Both the position numbers and the translations under genes were made by a program. From contig JBGANQ010000026.1 in the NCBI GenBank assembly GCA_044222245.1, forward strand, positions 30,941-94,940: a stretch of DNA of 64,000 nt. The letters are read 5' to 3'. This document shows, piece after piece, positions 8,810 to 17,423 of the stretch (the stretch's first letter is position 1; each line of letters starts with the position of its first letter). The DNA is from CALFML01 sp044222245. GTDB lineage: Bacteria > Myxococcota_A > Polyangia > Palsa-1104 > JAEUJZ01. The notes below the pieces were generated by a model. It was not told where the DNA came from, did not search any database, and worked only from the letters and a program-made list of their open reading frames with translations.

Positions 8810-9391
8810 TCACGGCGTCTCCGGCAGCGGCGAAAATGGCGGCAGGGATGGCGGCGCCGTACAGCACATGTACTTCACCAGCAAGAAGCCGTGCGGCGGG
8901 CACGGCTCGGTGAGGGCGAGCATGCGCACCTGCTCGTGGCGCGCCTGGCAGTCGACCGTCGCGCTGTCCAGCCAGCTGTCGGCGTCGCGGCAGCTCATCC
9001 CGTCGCCTTGGAGCCGCGGCGTACAGGTCGGCGGCGGCGGCGGCGGCGCGCAGCAGACAAAGCGAATGCCCCGGCTGCCGAGCGGGCAGAGGTCCTGCGG
9101 CTCCAGCTTGCCAGGGAACAGCAGGCCCTGCGACCGGCACACCGACTGCGCCTTGAGCAGCCAGGTCGTCGGGTCAATGCACGACTGGGCACTGATCGTC
9201 TGAGTAGTGCAGCCGGTCCCCGCCCCGGCGTCGGCCGCCGCGGCGTCGGGGGCGGCGAGCGCCAGATCCGGCACCGGGCGCAGCGACAGCACGTCCGCCT
9301 CGATCCCGCTGCACGCGGCGAGCGCCAGGACGCCGCCGAGCGGCAGCCCCCGGCGCCCGGCGGCGGACAGGAACGAGCGGCGTTTCTTCAT
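8810..9391 (-). CDS. Lipoprotein with two six-cysteine modules
   Basis: A 193-aa predicted lipoprotein: MKKRRSF basic start, hydrophobic region, and the excellent lipobox LALAAC with Cys27. Two copies follow of the same module found in the downstream gene. The first has C-x9-C-x13-C-x16-C-x10-CC, the second closely similar spacing, again with a polyproline linker between them and Trp six residues after each second Cys. A Pro-rich tail ends the protein. The ATG at 9391 has only a weak ribosome site; the frame upstream opens with a TTG at 9418. It is 71 bases upstream of the seven-module gene on the same strand, so the two probably form one transcription unit and arose by duplication. Function unknown. 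Confidence 0.85.
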   Translation of the reverse strand: MKKRRSFLSAAGRRGLPLGGVLALAACSGIEADVLSLRPVPDLALAAPDAAAADAGAGTGCTTQTISAQSCIDPTTWLLKAQSVCRSQGLLFPGKLEPQDLCPLGSRGIRFVCCAPPPPPPTCTPRLQGDGMSCRDADSWLDSATVDCQARHEQVRMLALTEPCPPHGFLLVKYMCCTAPPSLPPFSPLPETP

Positions 9392-9453
9392 GTATTGCTT
9401 GTGTCCGGGTCCGCGCAAAACGGCTCACGGCCGCGGGCGATTTCTCGAGCCGG

Positions 9454-10200
9454 TCAGCGGTCGGCGGTCGGGGCGACGACATTGGCCCGACCGGGGGCAG
9501 CCCGGCGGGCGGCGGCGGCGTCGCGGGCGGCGGCGCGCGCCGGGGACCACAGGGTGCCGTGCAGCCAGTCGAACAGCGGCACCGTGACGTTGAAGTTCCA
9601 GCGCTTCATGAGGCGCGGATCGTGGTGCCGCTGGTGCAGCGAGCGCAGCTTGGCGATAAGGGGGTTGCGCCCGAGCCGCGTCCCCTCGGGGATGTGGTAG
9701 GCCAGGTGCAGCCACTCGTACATCAGGAAGAACATCAGGCTGGTGGCGATGAACAGCAGCGCGCAGTTGCGCGGCACAAGCTGCGCCAAGAGCAGCCCGA
9801 GCGGCAGCAGCAGCCCGAGGATGATGACGATGACAAACCCCGGCAAGAGCACGAGCTTCATCGCCTGCCGGCTGCGCAGGCCCATGTCCTCATCGGTGAA
9901 CACGACGTGGTGGAGGCGCTCGTGGCGGTCGTAGAGGATCTGCAGCGGCCAGACCCGCTTGTGCAGGATGTCCTTGTGGACGCGCCACTCCAGCCCGAAG
10001 CCCCCGATGAGGGTCAGCGGGACGGTGAGCAGCTCGATCGCGCGCAGGTCGCGCAAGAGCGCCACCATCGCCACCATCCCACCCAGGCCGATGGCGCTGG
10101 GGATGAGCAGGTGACTGCGCGGGCTGTAGGTCGGCTCGATGTACGCGCTGGCCAGCTGCGCCCGCAGCTGTTCACGCGCGGCGTTTCCGGGCGGCTGCAT
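9454..10200 (-). CDS. Fatty-acid-hydroxylase/sterol-desaturase-superfamily membrane protein
   Basis: A 248-aa membrane protein with the eight-histidine di-iron signature of the fatty acid hydroxylase superfamily: HKDILHK, HERLHH, a paired HLAYH, and HQRHHD followed by NFNVTVPLFDWLHGT. Hydrophobic helices lie at about residues 30-55, 60-75, 115-140 and 145-165. Such enzymes hydroxylate or desaturate lipid chains using O2 and reduced iron. The substrate cannot be read from the sequence. The C-terminal 30 residues are Ala/Arg-rich and probably disordered. The ATG at 10200 has a weak ribosome site. No redox partner gene is adjacent. Confidence 0.85.
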   Translation of the reverse strand: MQPPGNAAREQLRAQLASAYIEPTYSPRSHLLIPSAIGLGGMVAMVALLRDLRAIELLTVPLTLIGGFGLEWRVHKDILHKRVWPLQILYDRHERLHHVVFTDEDMGLRSRQAMKLVLLPGFVIVIILGLLLPLGLLLAQLVPRNCALLFIATSLMFFLMYEWLHLAYHIPEGTRLGRNPLIAKLRSLHQRHHDPRLMKRWNFNVTVPLFDWLHGTLWSPARAAARDAAAARRAAPGRANVVAPTADR

Positions 10201-10315
10201 GGCTCGACTATGCAGAGCCGACTCCGCGAACGCAAGTCACCTGCGTGCGCCGTCGTGCGCCGCCGTGATCAGTCGTGCGCCGTCGTGCTTTGGGCGGCGT
10301 CCGCTGCCGCGCCGG

Positions 10316-10975
10316 CTACTCGCCGCTAGCGACCAAGGACCCGAGCTCGCTCGGCGCGTACAGCTGCAGCAGCCGGGACTCGGGGCTCGCCGGGGCGGCG
10401 ACGTTGAAGGCCAGCGGGGTCGCCAGGGCCGGGTCGCTGCTGCGCAGCGGTGGGAACTCGGTGGCCGGCGGCCGCAGGTTCACCGCGAACGGGGAGCGGC
10501 CGCCGGCCCGCAGCGGCGGCAGGTGCTCATGCTGACGGACGCGCCCGGGCTCGGTCTCGCGCAGCGGCCAGTAGGCGACCTTCTCGATCCCGGTGAGCGC
10601 GATGGCGGAGTACGTTCCGGGCAGCAGATCCAGGTCGCCGCGGAAGTGCTCGCCCGGCCGCAGCGCCGTGGTGCGCACATGCCAGTCGCCTTTGCGGTCG
10701 AGCACGCCCCACGGCCCACGATCGACCACGTAGGCAGCGGTGCACTGGCTGGTCCGCAGGTTGCAGATGCCCAGGCGGGTGCCGCACGCCAGGGTGCGAT
10801 GGGCAACCCCATGGTCGCGCATCTTCTGCCAGCCGCGCTCCCCATAGCGCGCCGCCAGCGAGCGCCGACACGCGAAGGAGCCCACGCGGTCAAAGGAGTC
10901 CCCCTCATATCCATAGCGGGAGGCGTTCCCCGCCTTGATCCCCGCGACCATCGAAATAGCGAGCAAGAGCATCAT
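10316..10975 (-). CDS. RlpA-like double-psi beta-barrel protein, probably exported
   Basis: A 219-aa protein with an N-terminal hydrophobic segment (MMLLLAISMVAGIKAGNA) that could be a signal peptide. The middle has the double-psi beta-barrel pattern: VAHRTLACGTRLGICNL followed by AAYVVDRGPWG, as in RlpA and related septal or cell-wall proteins. Four cysteines in this part (FACRR, LACGT, GICNL, SQCTA) could form disulfides. There is no SPOR domain. The C-terminal 80 residues are proline-rich and unlike the family. The ATG pair at 10975/10972 follows a G-rich stretch. Peptidoglycan-related activity is possible but unproven. Confidence 0.7.
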   Translation of the reverse strand: MMLLLAISMVAGIKAGNASRYGYEGDSFDRVGSFACRRSLAARYGERGWQKMRDHGVAHRTLACGTRLGICNLRTSQCTAAYVVDRGPWGVLDRKGDWHVRTTALRPGEHFRGDLDLLPGTYSAIALTGIEKVAYWPLRETEPGRVRQHEHLPPLRAGGRSPFAVNLRPPATEFPPLRSSDPALATPLAFNVAAPASPESRLLQLYAPSELGSLVASGE

Positions 10976-11582
10976 GACCGTGTCCCCCCCCAGGCGGTCA
11001 TCGAGGTGTGGCCAGTTGCAGTATCTGATCCACAATAAATTTGGCTGGCCAGAACTCTATTGACGTGCCTCCAGACTCTCCGCTTGTGCCAACCCCGCGG
11101 GTTGGTTCCTGATTGCAGCGCCATCATTAGGAATTCCCGCGTAGAAGGATATCAGACAAGCCCATTTTCCGGGCTACAAAAATCGGCGATGCGGCCAAAA
11201 ATTGGTAGGCAAGTGTGCGCGCAGGCCCGACTGACAGAGCCGCATTGCGATCGTTTGTTGCTTTGTCGCGACGCGTGGCCGACAGGCAGTGGCAGCCCTG
11301 GCAGCAGCGTCGCACATATCTGAACATAACTAAGAAGTTAGCCACATGGACATCTGGTTAGCAAATCGCAAGCCATCCTGGCAGAGCCTCGCAGCGCCGG
11401 CGGCGCGCAGGTGCAGAGCGGCCTTGGAGATGAGAAGAATTAATGATTCTCGCAGGTTACGAGTGAACCATAAGACTGGTGATTACCCTCGCTAGCAGCG
11501 CATCTGCGGATAAATTTTTTGTTTTTTGGCGAGCTCCGAGCGGACCGCAGCGGCGCTTGTCCGGGGCGGTCGGGCCGCCTGG
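10976..11582. other. Long intergenic region, locally AT-rich
   Basis: About 600 bases with clearly lower GC than the surroundings, especially 11036-11520. No frame looks like protein, including the 72-codon minus frame at 11127-11345. It contains poly-T tracts near 11513-11526 and several candidate AT-rich hexamers (for example GATAAA near 11508), but no promoter I can defend. Confidence 0.5.
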
Positions 11583-11774
11583 CCGGCATCCGGCGGCTGG
11601 CATCCGGCGTCGGCATCTGGCATCTGGCATCGGCATCTGGCATCGGCATCGGCATCTGGCATCTGGCATCGGCATCTGGCATCGGCATCTGGCATTTGGC
11701 GTCCGGCATTTGGCGTCCGGCATTTGGCGTCCGGCATTTGGCGTCCGGCATTTGGCGTCCGGCATTTGGCGTCC
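11583..11774. repeat. Composite minisatellite: GGCATC(T) units and six perfect 14-bp units
   Basis: The first part (11583-11690) alternates 6- and 7-bp units GGCATC and GGCATCT irregularly. The second part (11691-11774) is six perfect copies of the 14-mer GGCATTTGGCGTCC. The array sits about 150 bases upstream of the acyltransferase start and is not part of it, although an open frame passes through it. Confidence 0.95.
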
Positions 11775-11923
11775 GGCGTCCGGCATGCGTTATCCGGCAT
11801 GCGCGGTACTGCGGGCGGGGTGGAGCACTATGGTTCGGCGACCCGAGAATCGGGAATTCGCTGGCCGGCGCTGGGCGGCCGATATCGGGTGCCGGGCAGC
11901 GCAGTTTTCGCTACTTTGCGCGC

Positions 11924-13255
11924 GTGGTGCTCGAACGACCCCTGTCCGGCATGGAGCGCGCCTTCTGGCTGCTCGACCGCGGCGCCCGCTTCAACGGCGT
12001 CGGCGTGGTCGCGGTGCGTGGGCCGGGGCCGCTGGACGAGGCGCTGCTGCGCCTCGCGCTGCGGCGGCTGCAGGCCCAGCACCCCCTGCTGCGCATGCGG
12101 GTAGTGGGGGACGATCAAGATCTGCGGTTCACCGAGCAGGGGGCGGGCCCGCTGCCGCTGCGGGTGCTCGCCGCCGCATCCTGGCAGGAGGCGGTCGAGG
12201 ACGAGCTGAACCTCCGGTTCGCCGATGACGCCGACCACCTGACGCGGCTCACCCTGATAAGGAATGCCGCCGACCCCGAGCGCTCGGTCCTCCTTATCAC
12301 CCATCACCATGTGGTCACCGACGCCTTCTCCAACGTCTTTGTCGTCCGCGACCTGCTGACCCACCTGGCGACGCTGCTCGCCACGCCGGCGCCGCCCCCG
12401 GTAGGGTCGCTACCGCTGCTGCCGCCGCTGCCGCTGCTGCTGCCGCCCGCGGCCCGCAGGCTCGGGCGGCTGCGCCAGATGGGAGCCTTTGTCTATAAGT
12501 ACGGGCTCTGCCGACCGCTGCGGCGCGCCCGCCCGCTGCCGCTGGAGCAGCCGGCGCCGCCCGCCGCCCGCCGCAACCGCCTGCTGCAGCGAACGCTCCA
12601 GCCCGAGCAGACCCTCGCCCTGGGTCAGCGCGCCCGCGAAGCCGGGGCCTCGGTGCACGGGGCGCTGTGCGCCGCCCTGCTGCTCGCCACCGCAGAGACT
12701 GCCTATGCGACCGAGCTGGCCGCCCACACCCCGACCACGGTGGGCTGCTTCACCGCGCTCAACCTGCGTCCGCAGCTGACGCCGCCGGTCGGCGAGGGCC
12801 TGGGGCTTTACATGTCGCAGGTCACGACCTTCCACCGCATCGTGCCGCGGCCCCCGCTGTGGCAGCTGGCGCGCGAGGTCAAAGAAAAGCTGCAGGCGAC
12901 CCTTGCGACCGGCGAGCAGTACCTGACCATGCCGCTCATCGGCCTGCTCATCCCCTGGCGCACCCCGCCCGGACCGGCCTTCATCCGCCGCTTCGACGGC
13001 GGCTCGCCGGCGGCGCTCGGGGTGAGCAACCTGGCGCGGCCGCCGATCCCGCGCTGCTACGGCCCGCTGACCATCGAGGACCTGCACCTGGCCGTCGGCG
13101 TCTCGGTGGTCGGCCAGCTCATGGGTCAGGCGACCACCTGGGAGGATCGGCTAAACCTCAACCTGGTGTACAGCGAGCCGCTGGTCTCCGCTGCTCGCGC
13201 CGCGCGGATCCTCGATGGGGCGCTCGCCCACCTGCAGGCGGCGCTCGTTTCGTAG
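11924..13255 (+). CDS. Condensation-type acyltransferase (HHxxxDA, PapA/alcohol-acyltransferase-like)
   Basis: A 443-aa member of the CoA-dependent acyltransferase/condensation superfamily. The active-site motif is ITHHHVVTDAFSN (HHxxxDA), and RPLSGMERAFWLLDR at the N-terminus matches the usual opening of PapA-type proteins. The C-terminal half has GVSNLARPP and later the conserved latch-like strands. These enzymes move an acyl group from CoA or a carrier protein to an alcohol or amine. I chose GTG 11924 because it retains the RPLSxME motif; ATG 11951 is an alternative, and no strong ribosome site is visible for either. No peptide synthetase or polyketide gene is nearby. It lies directly before the pseudaminic acid operon but 175 bases apart from it, so a shared role is only a guess. 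Confidence 0.78.
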   Translation: MVLERPLSGMERAFWLLDRGARFNGVGVVAVRGPGPLDEALLRLALRRLQAQHPLLRMRVVGDDQDLRFTEQGAGPLPLRVLAAASWQEAVEDELNLRFADDADHLTRLTLIRNAADPERSVLLITHHHVVTDAFSNVFVVRDLLTHLATLLATPAPPPVGSLPLLPPLPLLLPPAARRLGRLRQMGAFVYKYGLCRPLRRARPLPLEQPAPPAARRNRLLQRTLQPEQTLALGQRAREAGASVHGALCAALLLATAETAYATELAAHTPTTVGCFTALNLRPQLTPPVGEGLGLYMSQVTTFHRIVPRPPLWQLAREVKEKLQATLATGEQYLTMPLIGLLIPWRTPPGPAFIRRFDGGSPAALGVSNLARPPIPRCYGPLTIEDLHLAVGVSVVGQLMGQATTWEDRLNLNLVYSEPLVSAARAARILDGALAHLQAALVS

Positions 13256-13430
13256 GGCGCGGCGCCGGGGCGAAGCGAGCCCGATGCTCTCGGGGCAGGC
13301 CCTTGTCTTGCGCCGCCGCCGCGTGCTAGAGCTCTTGCGAAAAACCGAGCCGCTCCGCAGCTGCTTGCCGTAGGTGCGGTGGCCACTGCAGGCGCGGTGA
13401 GCCTGGCCCACCACGAGAGGAAAGCCGACG

Positions 13431-14423
13431 GTGTTCGACAATAAATCGATTATGGTCACTGGAGGCACCGGGTCGTTTGGCCGCAGGTTCATCGCCACCC
13501 TGCTGCAGCGCTACAAGCCGGCGCGGGTGGTGGTCTTCTCACGCGACGAGCTCAAGCAGTTCGAGATGCAGCAGGAGTTTAGCGCCCCGTGCATGCGCTA
13601 CTTCTTGGGCGATGTGCGCGACCGCGAGCGCCTGCTGCAGGCGATGCGCGGCATCGATCTGGTGGTCCACGCCGCCGCCCTCAAGCAGGTCCCGGCCGCC
13701 GAGTACAACCCCAGCGAGTGCATCCGCACCAACGTCAACGGCGCCGAGAACGTGATCCACGCCGCGCTCAGCAGCAACGTCACCAAGGTCGTTGCGCTGT
13801 CCACCGACAAGGCGGCCAGCCCAATCAACCTCTACGGGGCGACCAAGCTCCTTTCGGACAAGCTGTTCGTCGCCGCCAACAACATTGCCGGGTCGCGCAC
13901 GACGCGCTTTGCGGTGGTGCGCTACGGCAACGTGGTCGGCTCGCGCGGCTCGGTGCTGCCGCTGTTCAGCCGGCTCATCCGCGAGGGGGCGGCCGAGCTG
14001 CCGATCACCGACCCGCGCATGACCCGCTTCTGGATCACCCTGCCGCAAGGGGTGGACCTGGTCCTCAAAAGCTTCGCCCGGATGTACGGCGGCGAGCTGT
14101 ACGTGCCCAAGATTCCGTCTTTGCGCATCACCGACCTCGGCCGCGCGATGGCGCCCGCGCTGCCGCAGCGGACGGTCGGCATCCGCCCCGGCGAGAAGCT
14201 GCACGAGCTGATGATCCCGCGCGACGACAGCCTCAACACGCTAGAGTTTTCCGACCACTACGTCATCTGCCCGGCGATCCGCTTCATCGAGCAGCGCGAC
14301 TACGCCAAAAACGCGCTCGGCGAGCAGGGCCGGCCGGTCCCCGAGGGGTTTGAGTACTCGTCCGACACCAACCCGCGGTTCCTCTCGCTCGAGGAAATCA
14401 TCGAGCTCAACGGCCAGTCATGA
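13431..14423 (+). CDS. pseB: UDP-GlcNAc 4,6-dehydratase (inverting), pseudaminic acid step 1
   Basis: A 330-aa short-chain dehydrogenase/reductase-type enzyme that converts UDP-GlcNAc to UDP-2-acetamido-2,6-dideoxy-beta-L-arabino-hex-4-ulose. The N-terminal NAD(P) motif is TGGTGSFGRRF, the capD/PseB-type acidic stretch LSTDKAASPINLYGATK carries the catalytic Asp/Lys and Tyr/Lys pairs, and RYGNVVGSRGSVLPLF is the family block. Length matches PseB. Translation starts at GTG 13431 after GAGAGGAAAG. The stop overlaps the pseC start (ATGA), marking the beginning of a coupled operon that contains all six Pse steps. Confidence 0.93.
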   Translation: MFDNKSIMVTGGTGSFGRRFIATLLQRYKPARVVVFSRDELKQFEMQQEFSAPCMRYFLGDVRDRERLLQAMRGIDLVVHAAALKQVPAAEYNPSECIRTNVNGAENVIHAALSSNVTKVVALSTDKAASPINLYGATKLLSDKLFVAANNIAGSRTTRFAVVRYGNVVGSRGSVLPLFSRLIREGAAELPITDPRMTRFWITLPQGVDLVLKSFARMYGGELYVPKIPSLRITDLGRAMAPALPQRTVGIRPGEKLHELMIPRDDSLNTLEFSDHYVICPAIRFIEQRDYAKNALGEQGRPVPEGFEYSSDTNPRFLSLEEIIELNGQS

Positions 14424-15565
14424 TCTCTTATGGCCGCCAGCTGATCGATGAGACGGACATCGCCGCCGTGGTCGCGGTGCTGCAGTCCGACTGGCTCACC
14501 CAGGGGCCGGCGGTGCCGCGCTTCGAGCAGGCGGTCGCCGGGTACTGCGGCGTGCCGCACGCGGTGGCGGTGGGCAACGGCACCATGGCGCTGCACCTTG
14601 GCTGCCTGGCGCTGGACCTGGGGCCCGGCGACCTGGTGTGGACCAGCCCCAACACCTTCGTCGCCTCGGCCAACTGCGCCCGCTACTGCGGCGCCGACGT
14701 CGACTTTGTCGACATCGATGCAGCGACCCTGAACCTGTGCCCGCGCCAGCTTGGCGACAAGCTGGTCGCCGCGCGCCGCGCCGGGCGCCTGCCCAAGCTG
14801 GTGATCCCGGTCCACTTCGCCGGGCGCAGCTGCGACATGGAGGCGATCGCCGGCCTCGGCCGCGAGTTCGGCTTCCGCATCATGGAGGACGCCAGCCACG
14901 CCCTGGGCGCCCGCTATCGCGACACCCGGGTCGGGGCGAGCCGCTACTCCGACCTCACCACCCTCAGCTTCCACGCCGTCAAGCTCATCACCTCGGCCGA
15001 GGGCGGCATGCTCACCACCTCGGACCCCGAGCTCGCCGAGCGCCTCGGGCGGCTGCGCACCCACGGCATCACCCGCGACCCGCAGCAGATGCTCGGCGCG
15101 AGCCAGGGACCCTGGTACTACGAGCAGGTCGAGCTCGGCTTCAACTTCCGCCTGACCGACCTGCAGGCGGCGCTCGGGGCGAGTCAGATGCAGCGGCTGC
15201 CGGAGTTTCTCGCCCGCCGGCAGCAGCTCTTGCGTCGCTACCGCGAGCTGCTGGCTGGATTTCCGCTCACCCTGCCGGCGGCCGATGCCGACGCCGACTC
15301 TGCCTGGCACCTGTTCGTGGTGCGGGTGGCGGCGGCGCAGCGGCGGCGGATCTTCGAGTCGATGCGCGCCGCCGGCATCGGCGTCAACGTCCACTACATT
15401 CCCGTCCACCTGCAGCCCGACTACCAGAAGCTCGGCTTTGCCGCCGGCCAGTTCCCCGTGGCAGAGCGCTACTATGAGGAGGCGCTCACCCTGCCGCTGC
15501 ACGCCGCCCTGCGCGATGACGAGCAGGACCAGGTGGTGGCGGCGCTGGCGCAGGCCCTCTCATGA
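14420..15565 (+). CDS. pseC: UDP-4-amino-4,6-dideoxy-N-acetyl-beta-L-altrosamine transaminase
   Basis: A 381-aa PLP-dependent sugar aminotransferase of the DegT/DnrJ/EryC1/StrS family, which adds the C4 amino group to the PseB product. The PLP lysine is in FHAVKLITSAEGG, the cofactor Asp in IMEDASHALGARY, and the N-terminal YGRQLIDETDIAAVV opening is characteristic of PseC. It overlaps pseB by ATGA and pseF by ATGA, so the three are probably translated in a coupled way. Confidence 0.93.
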   Translation: MISYGRQLIDETDIAAVVAVLQSDWLTQGPAVPRFEQAVAGYCGVPHAVAVGNGTMALHLGCLALDLGPGDLVWTSPNTFVASANCARYCGADVDFVDIDAATLNLCPRQLGDKLVAARRAGRLPKLVIPVHFAGRSCDMEAIAGLGREFGFRIMEDASHALGARYRDTRVGASRYSDLTTLSFHAVKLITSAEGGMLTTSDPELAERLGRLRTHGITRDPQQMLGASQGPWYYEQVELGFNFRLTDLQAALGASQMQRLPEFLARRQQLLRRYRELLAGFPLTLPAADADADSAWHLFVVRVAAAQRRRIFESMRAAGIGVNVHYIPVHLQPDYQKLGFAAGQFPVAERYYEEALTLPLHAALRDDEQDQVVAALAQALS

Positions 15566-16266
15566 TCGTCGCCGTCATCCCCGCGCGCGGCGGCAGCAAG
15601 CGCATCCCGCGCAAGAACATCGGCGACTTCTTCGGTAAGCCCATCCTCGCCTACTCGATCCAGGCGGCGCAGCGCAGCGGCCTGTTCGACCGCATCCTGG
15701 TCTCTACCGATGACCCGGAGATCGCCGCGGTGGCGCAAAAGTGGGGCGCCGAGACGCCATTTGTGCGGCCGGCGGCGCTTGCGGACGATCACACCGGAAC
15801 TAGCGCCGTGGTCCAGCATGCCGTCGCCTGGCTAGACGAGCACGGTCAGCCGTGCCGCTACATCTGCTGCATCTACGCCACCGCGCCGTTCCTGCAGCCC
15901 GAGTACCTGCGCGAGGCCTACGCCAAGCTTGTCGCCTCGGGCAAGTCGTTCGTGTTCTCGGTGACCCCGTTCGCGGCGCCGGTGCAGCGGGCGCTGCGCC
16001 TGACCGTCGCCGGCGAGCTCGACGCGCTGTACCCGCAGTACCGCCAGGTGCGCTCGCAGGATCTGGAGCCGGCCTACCACGACGCCGGCCAGTTCTACTT
16101 TGGCACCGCCGAGGCCTTCGCGCGCGGCGAGATCCTGTTCTCGCCGGCGTCGCTGCCGGTGATCCTGCCGCGTCACCTGGTGCAGGACATCGACACCGAG
16201 CAGGACTGGCGCCGGGCCGAGCTCATGTACAAGGCCTGGCACGGCGGGCTGGACGGCGCCGCATGA
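15562..16266 (+). CDS. pseF: Pseudaminic acid cytidylyltransferase
   Basis: A 234-aa CMP-sugar synthase that activates pseudaminic acid with CTP. The nucleotide-binding start IPARGGSKRIPRKNI is the canonical CMP-NeuNAc/CMP-Pse synthetase motif, followed by ILVSTDDPEIA and CCIYATAPFL. The closing segment VQDIDTEQDWRRAELMYK is characteristic of PseF. It overlaps pseC upstream and pseG downstream by ATGA. Final step of the pathway, although encoded third. Confidence 0.93.
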   Translation: MIVAVIPARGGSKRIPRKNIGDFFGKPILAYSIQAAQRSGLFDRILVSTDDPEIAAVAQKWGAETPFVRPAALADDHTGTSAVVQHAVAWLDEHGQPCRYICCIYATAPFLQPEYLREAYAKLVASGKSFVFSVTPFAAPVQRALRLTVAGELDALYPQYRQVRSQDLEPAYHDAGQFYFGTAEAFARGEILFSPASLPVILPRHLVQDIDTEQDWRRAELMYKAWHGGLDGAA

Positions 16267-17351
16267 GGGTCGCGTTCCGGGCGGACGCATCGGTGCAGAT
16301 CGGCTCCGGTCACATCATGCGCTGCCTGAGCCTTGCCGATGCCCTGCGGGCAGGCGGCGCCGAGACTCACTTTGTCGGGCGCACGCTGCCCGGCCACCTG
16401 GGCGCGCTGCTTCACGACCGCGGCTATGCCGCCACCCTATTGCCGGCCCCGCCGCGCGCGCTCGCCGCTGCCGAACTGACCGCCGCGCCGCCGCATGCAG
16501 CGTGGCTCGGGGTGAGCTGGCAGACCGATGCTGCACAGACCGCGCAGGCGCTGCAGGCGACCGGCGCCGTGGACTGGCTGGTGGTCGATCACTACGCGCT
16601 GGAGGCGCAGTGGCAGGGCGCCCTGCGGCAGCTCGCCCGCCGCATCCTGGTGATCGATGATCTGGCCGACCGGCGCCACGACTGTGACCTGCTGCTCGAT
16701 GTGAACCTGCAGGAGCCGGCGGGTCGCTACACCGGCCTTGTGCCGCCTTCGTGCAGGCAGCTGCTCGGTCCAAGCTACGCGCTGCTGCGCCCGCAGTTCG
16801 CCGCCGCCCGCCCCCAGCCGGGGCGCCGCGACGGCCGGGTCAGGCGGCTGCTCATCTTCTTTGGCGGCAGCGATCACGACAACCTGACCGGGCGGACGCT
16901 GGCGGCGCTGTTGCCGCTCGCGCACGCCGAGCTCACCGTGGACGTGGTGCTGGGCGCCAGTAACCCGCGGCGCGCCGAGCTGGAGGCGCTGTGCGCTCGC
17001 CTGCCGCGCGTGACCTGCCACTGCAACGTCGCCGACATGGCGGCGCTGATGGCCGCCGCCGACCTCGCCATCGGCGCCGCCGGGGTGACCACCTGGGAGC
17101 GCGCCTGCCTCGGGCTGCCGGCCCTGGTCGTCACCATCGCCGCGAATCAGCGGCCGACCGCCGCCACCGCCGCGCGCCACGGCCTTATCACCTGGCTCGG
17201 CGAGGCCGCCGAGGTCTCGCAAGAGTCGATTGCGCAGGCCCTGGGCGCCGCCCTCGCCGCGCCGCAGACCCTGATGGCGCAGGCGCGCCGCGGCCTGGAG
17301 CTGGTGGACGGCGGCGGCGCGGCGCGCGTGGTCGCGGCGATGGAAAAGTGA
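16263..17351 (+). CDS. pseG: UDP-2,4-diacetamido-2,4,6-trideoxy-beta-L-altropyranose hydrolase
   Basis: A 362-aa GT-B-fold hydrolase that removes UDP from the diacetylated sugar. The N-terminus has RADASVQIGSGHIMRCLSLA with the catalytic His17 in GSGH, and the C-terminal donor-site block GAAGVTTWERACLGLP is typical of PseG and MurG relatives. The start ATG overlaps the pseF stop (ATGA). A 72-base gap follows before pseI, the only notable break in this operon. Confidence 0.92.
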   Translation: MRVAFRADASVQIGSGHIMRCLSLADALRAGGAETHFVGRTLPGHLGALLHDRGYAATLLPAPPRALAAAELTAAPPHAAWLGVSWQTDAAQTAQALQATGAVDWLVVDHYALEAQWQGALRQLARRILVIDDLADRRHDCDLLLDVNLQEPAGRYTGLVPPSCRQLLGPSYALLRPQFAAARPQPGRRDGRVRRLLIFFGGSDHDNLTGRTLAALLPLAHAELTVDVVLGASNPRRAELEALCARLPRVTCHCNVADMAALMAAADLAIGAAGVTTWERACLGLPALVVTIAANQRPTAATAARHGLITWLGEAAEVSQESIAQALGAALAAPQTLMAQARRGLELVDGGGAARVVAAMEK

Positions 17352-17423
17352 GCACCGTCAGCTTCTTCACAAGGCGCAGGCGCTGCGCCGGGCAGCGCCG
17401 CCCAACCAGGCCGGAGAAGAAAA

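Noticed and set aside
11127..11345. 72-codon minus frame in the AT-rich intergenic region
   Set aside because: No ribosome site, no recognisable protein features, and unusual composition compared with neighbouring genes.
11583..11774. Possible CRISPR array
   Set aside because: The units are short, contiguous and have no unique spacers; there are no cas genes.
13126..13386. Minus-strand 86-codon frame at the end of the acyltransferase gene
   Set aside because: Antisense shadow; codon bias and motifs belong to the plus strand.
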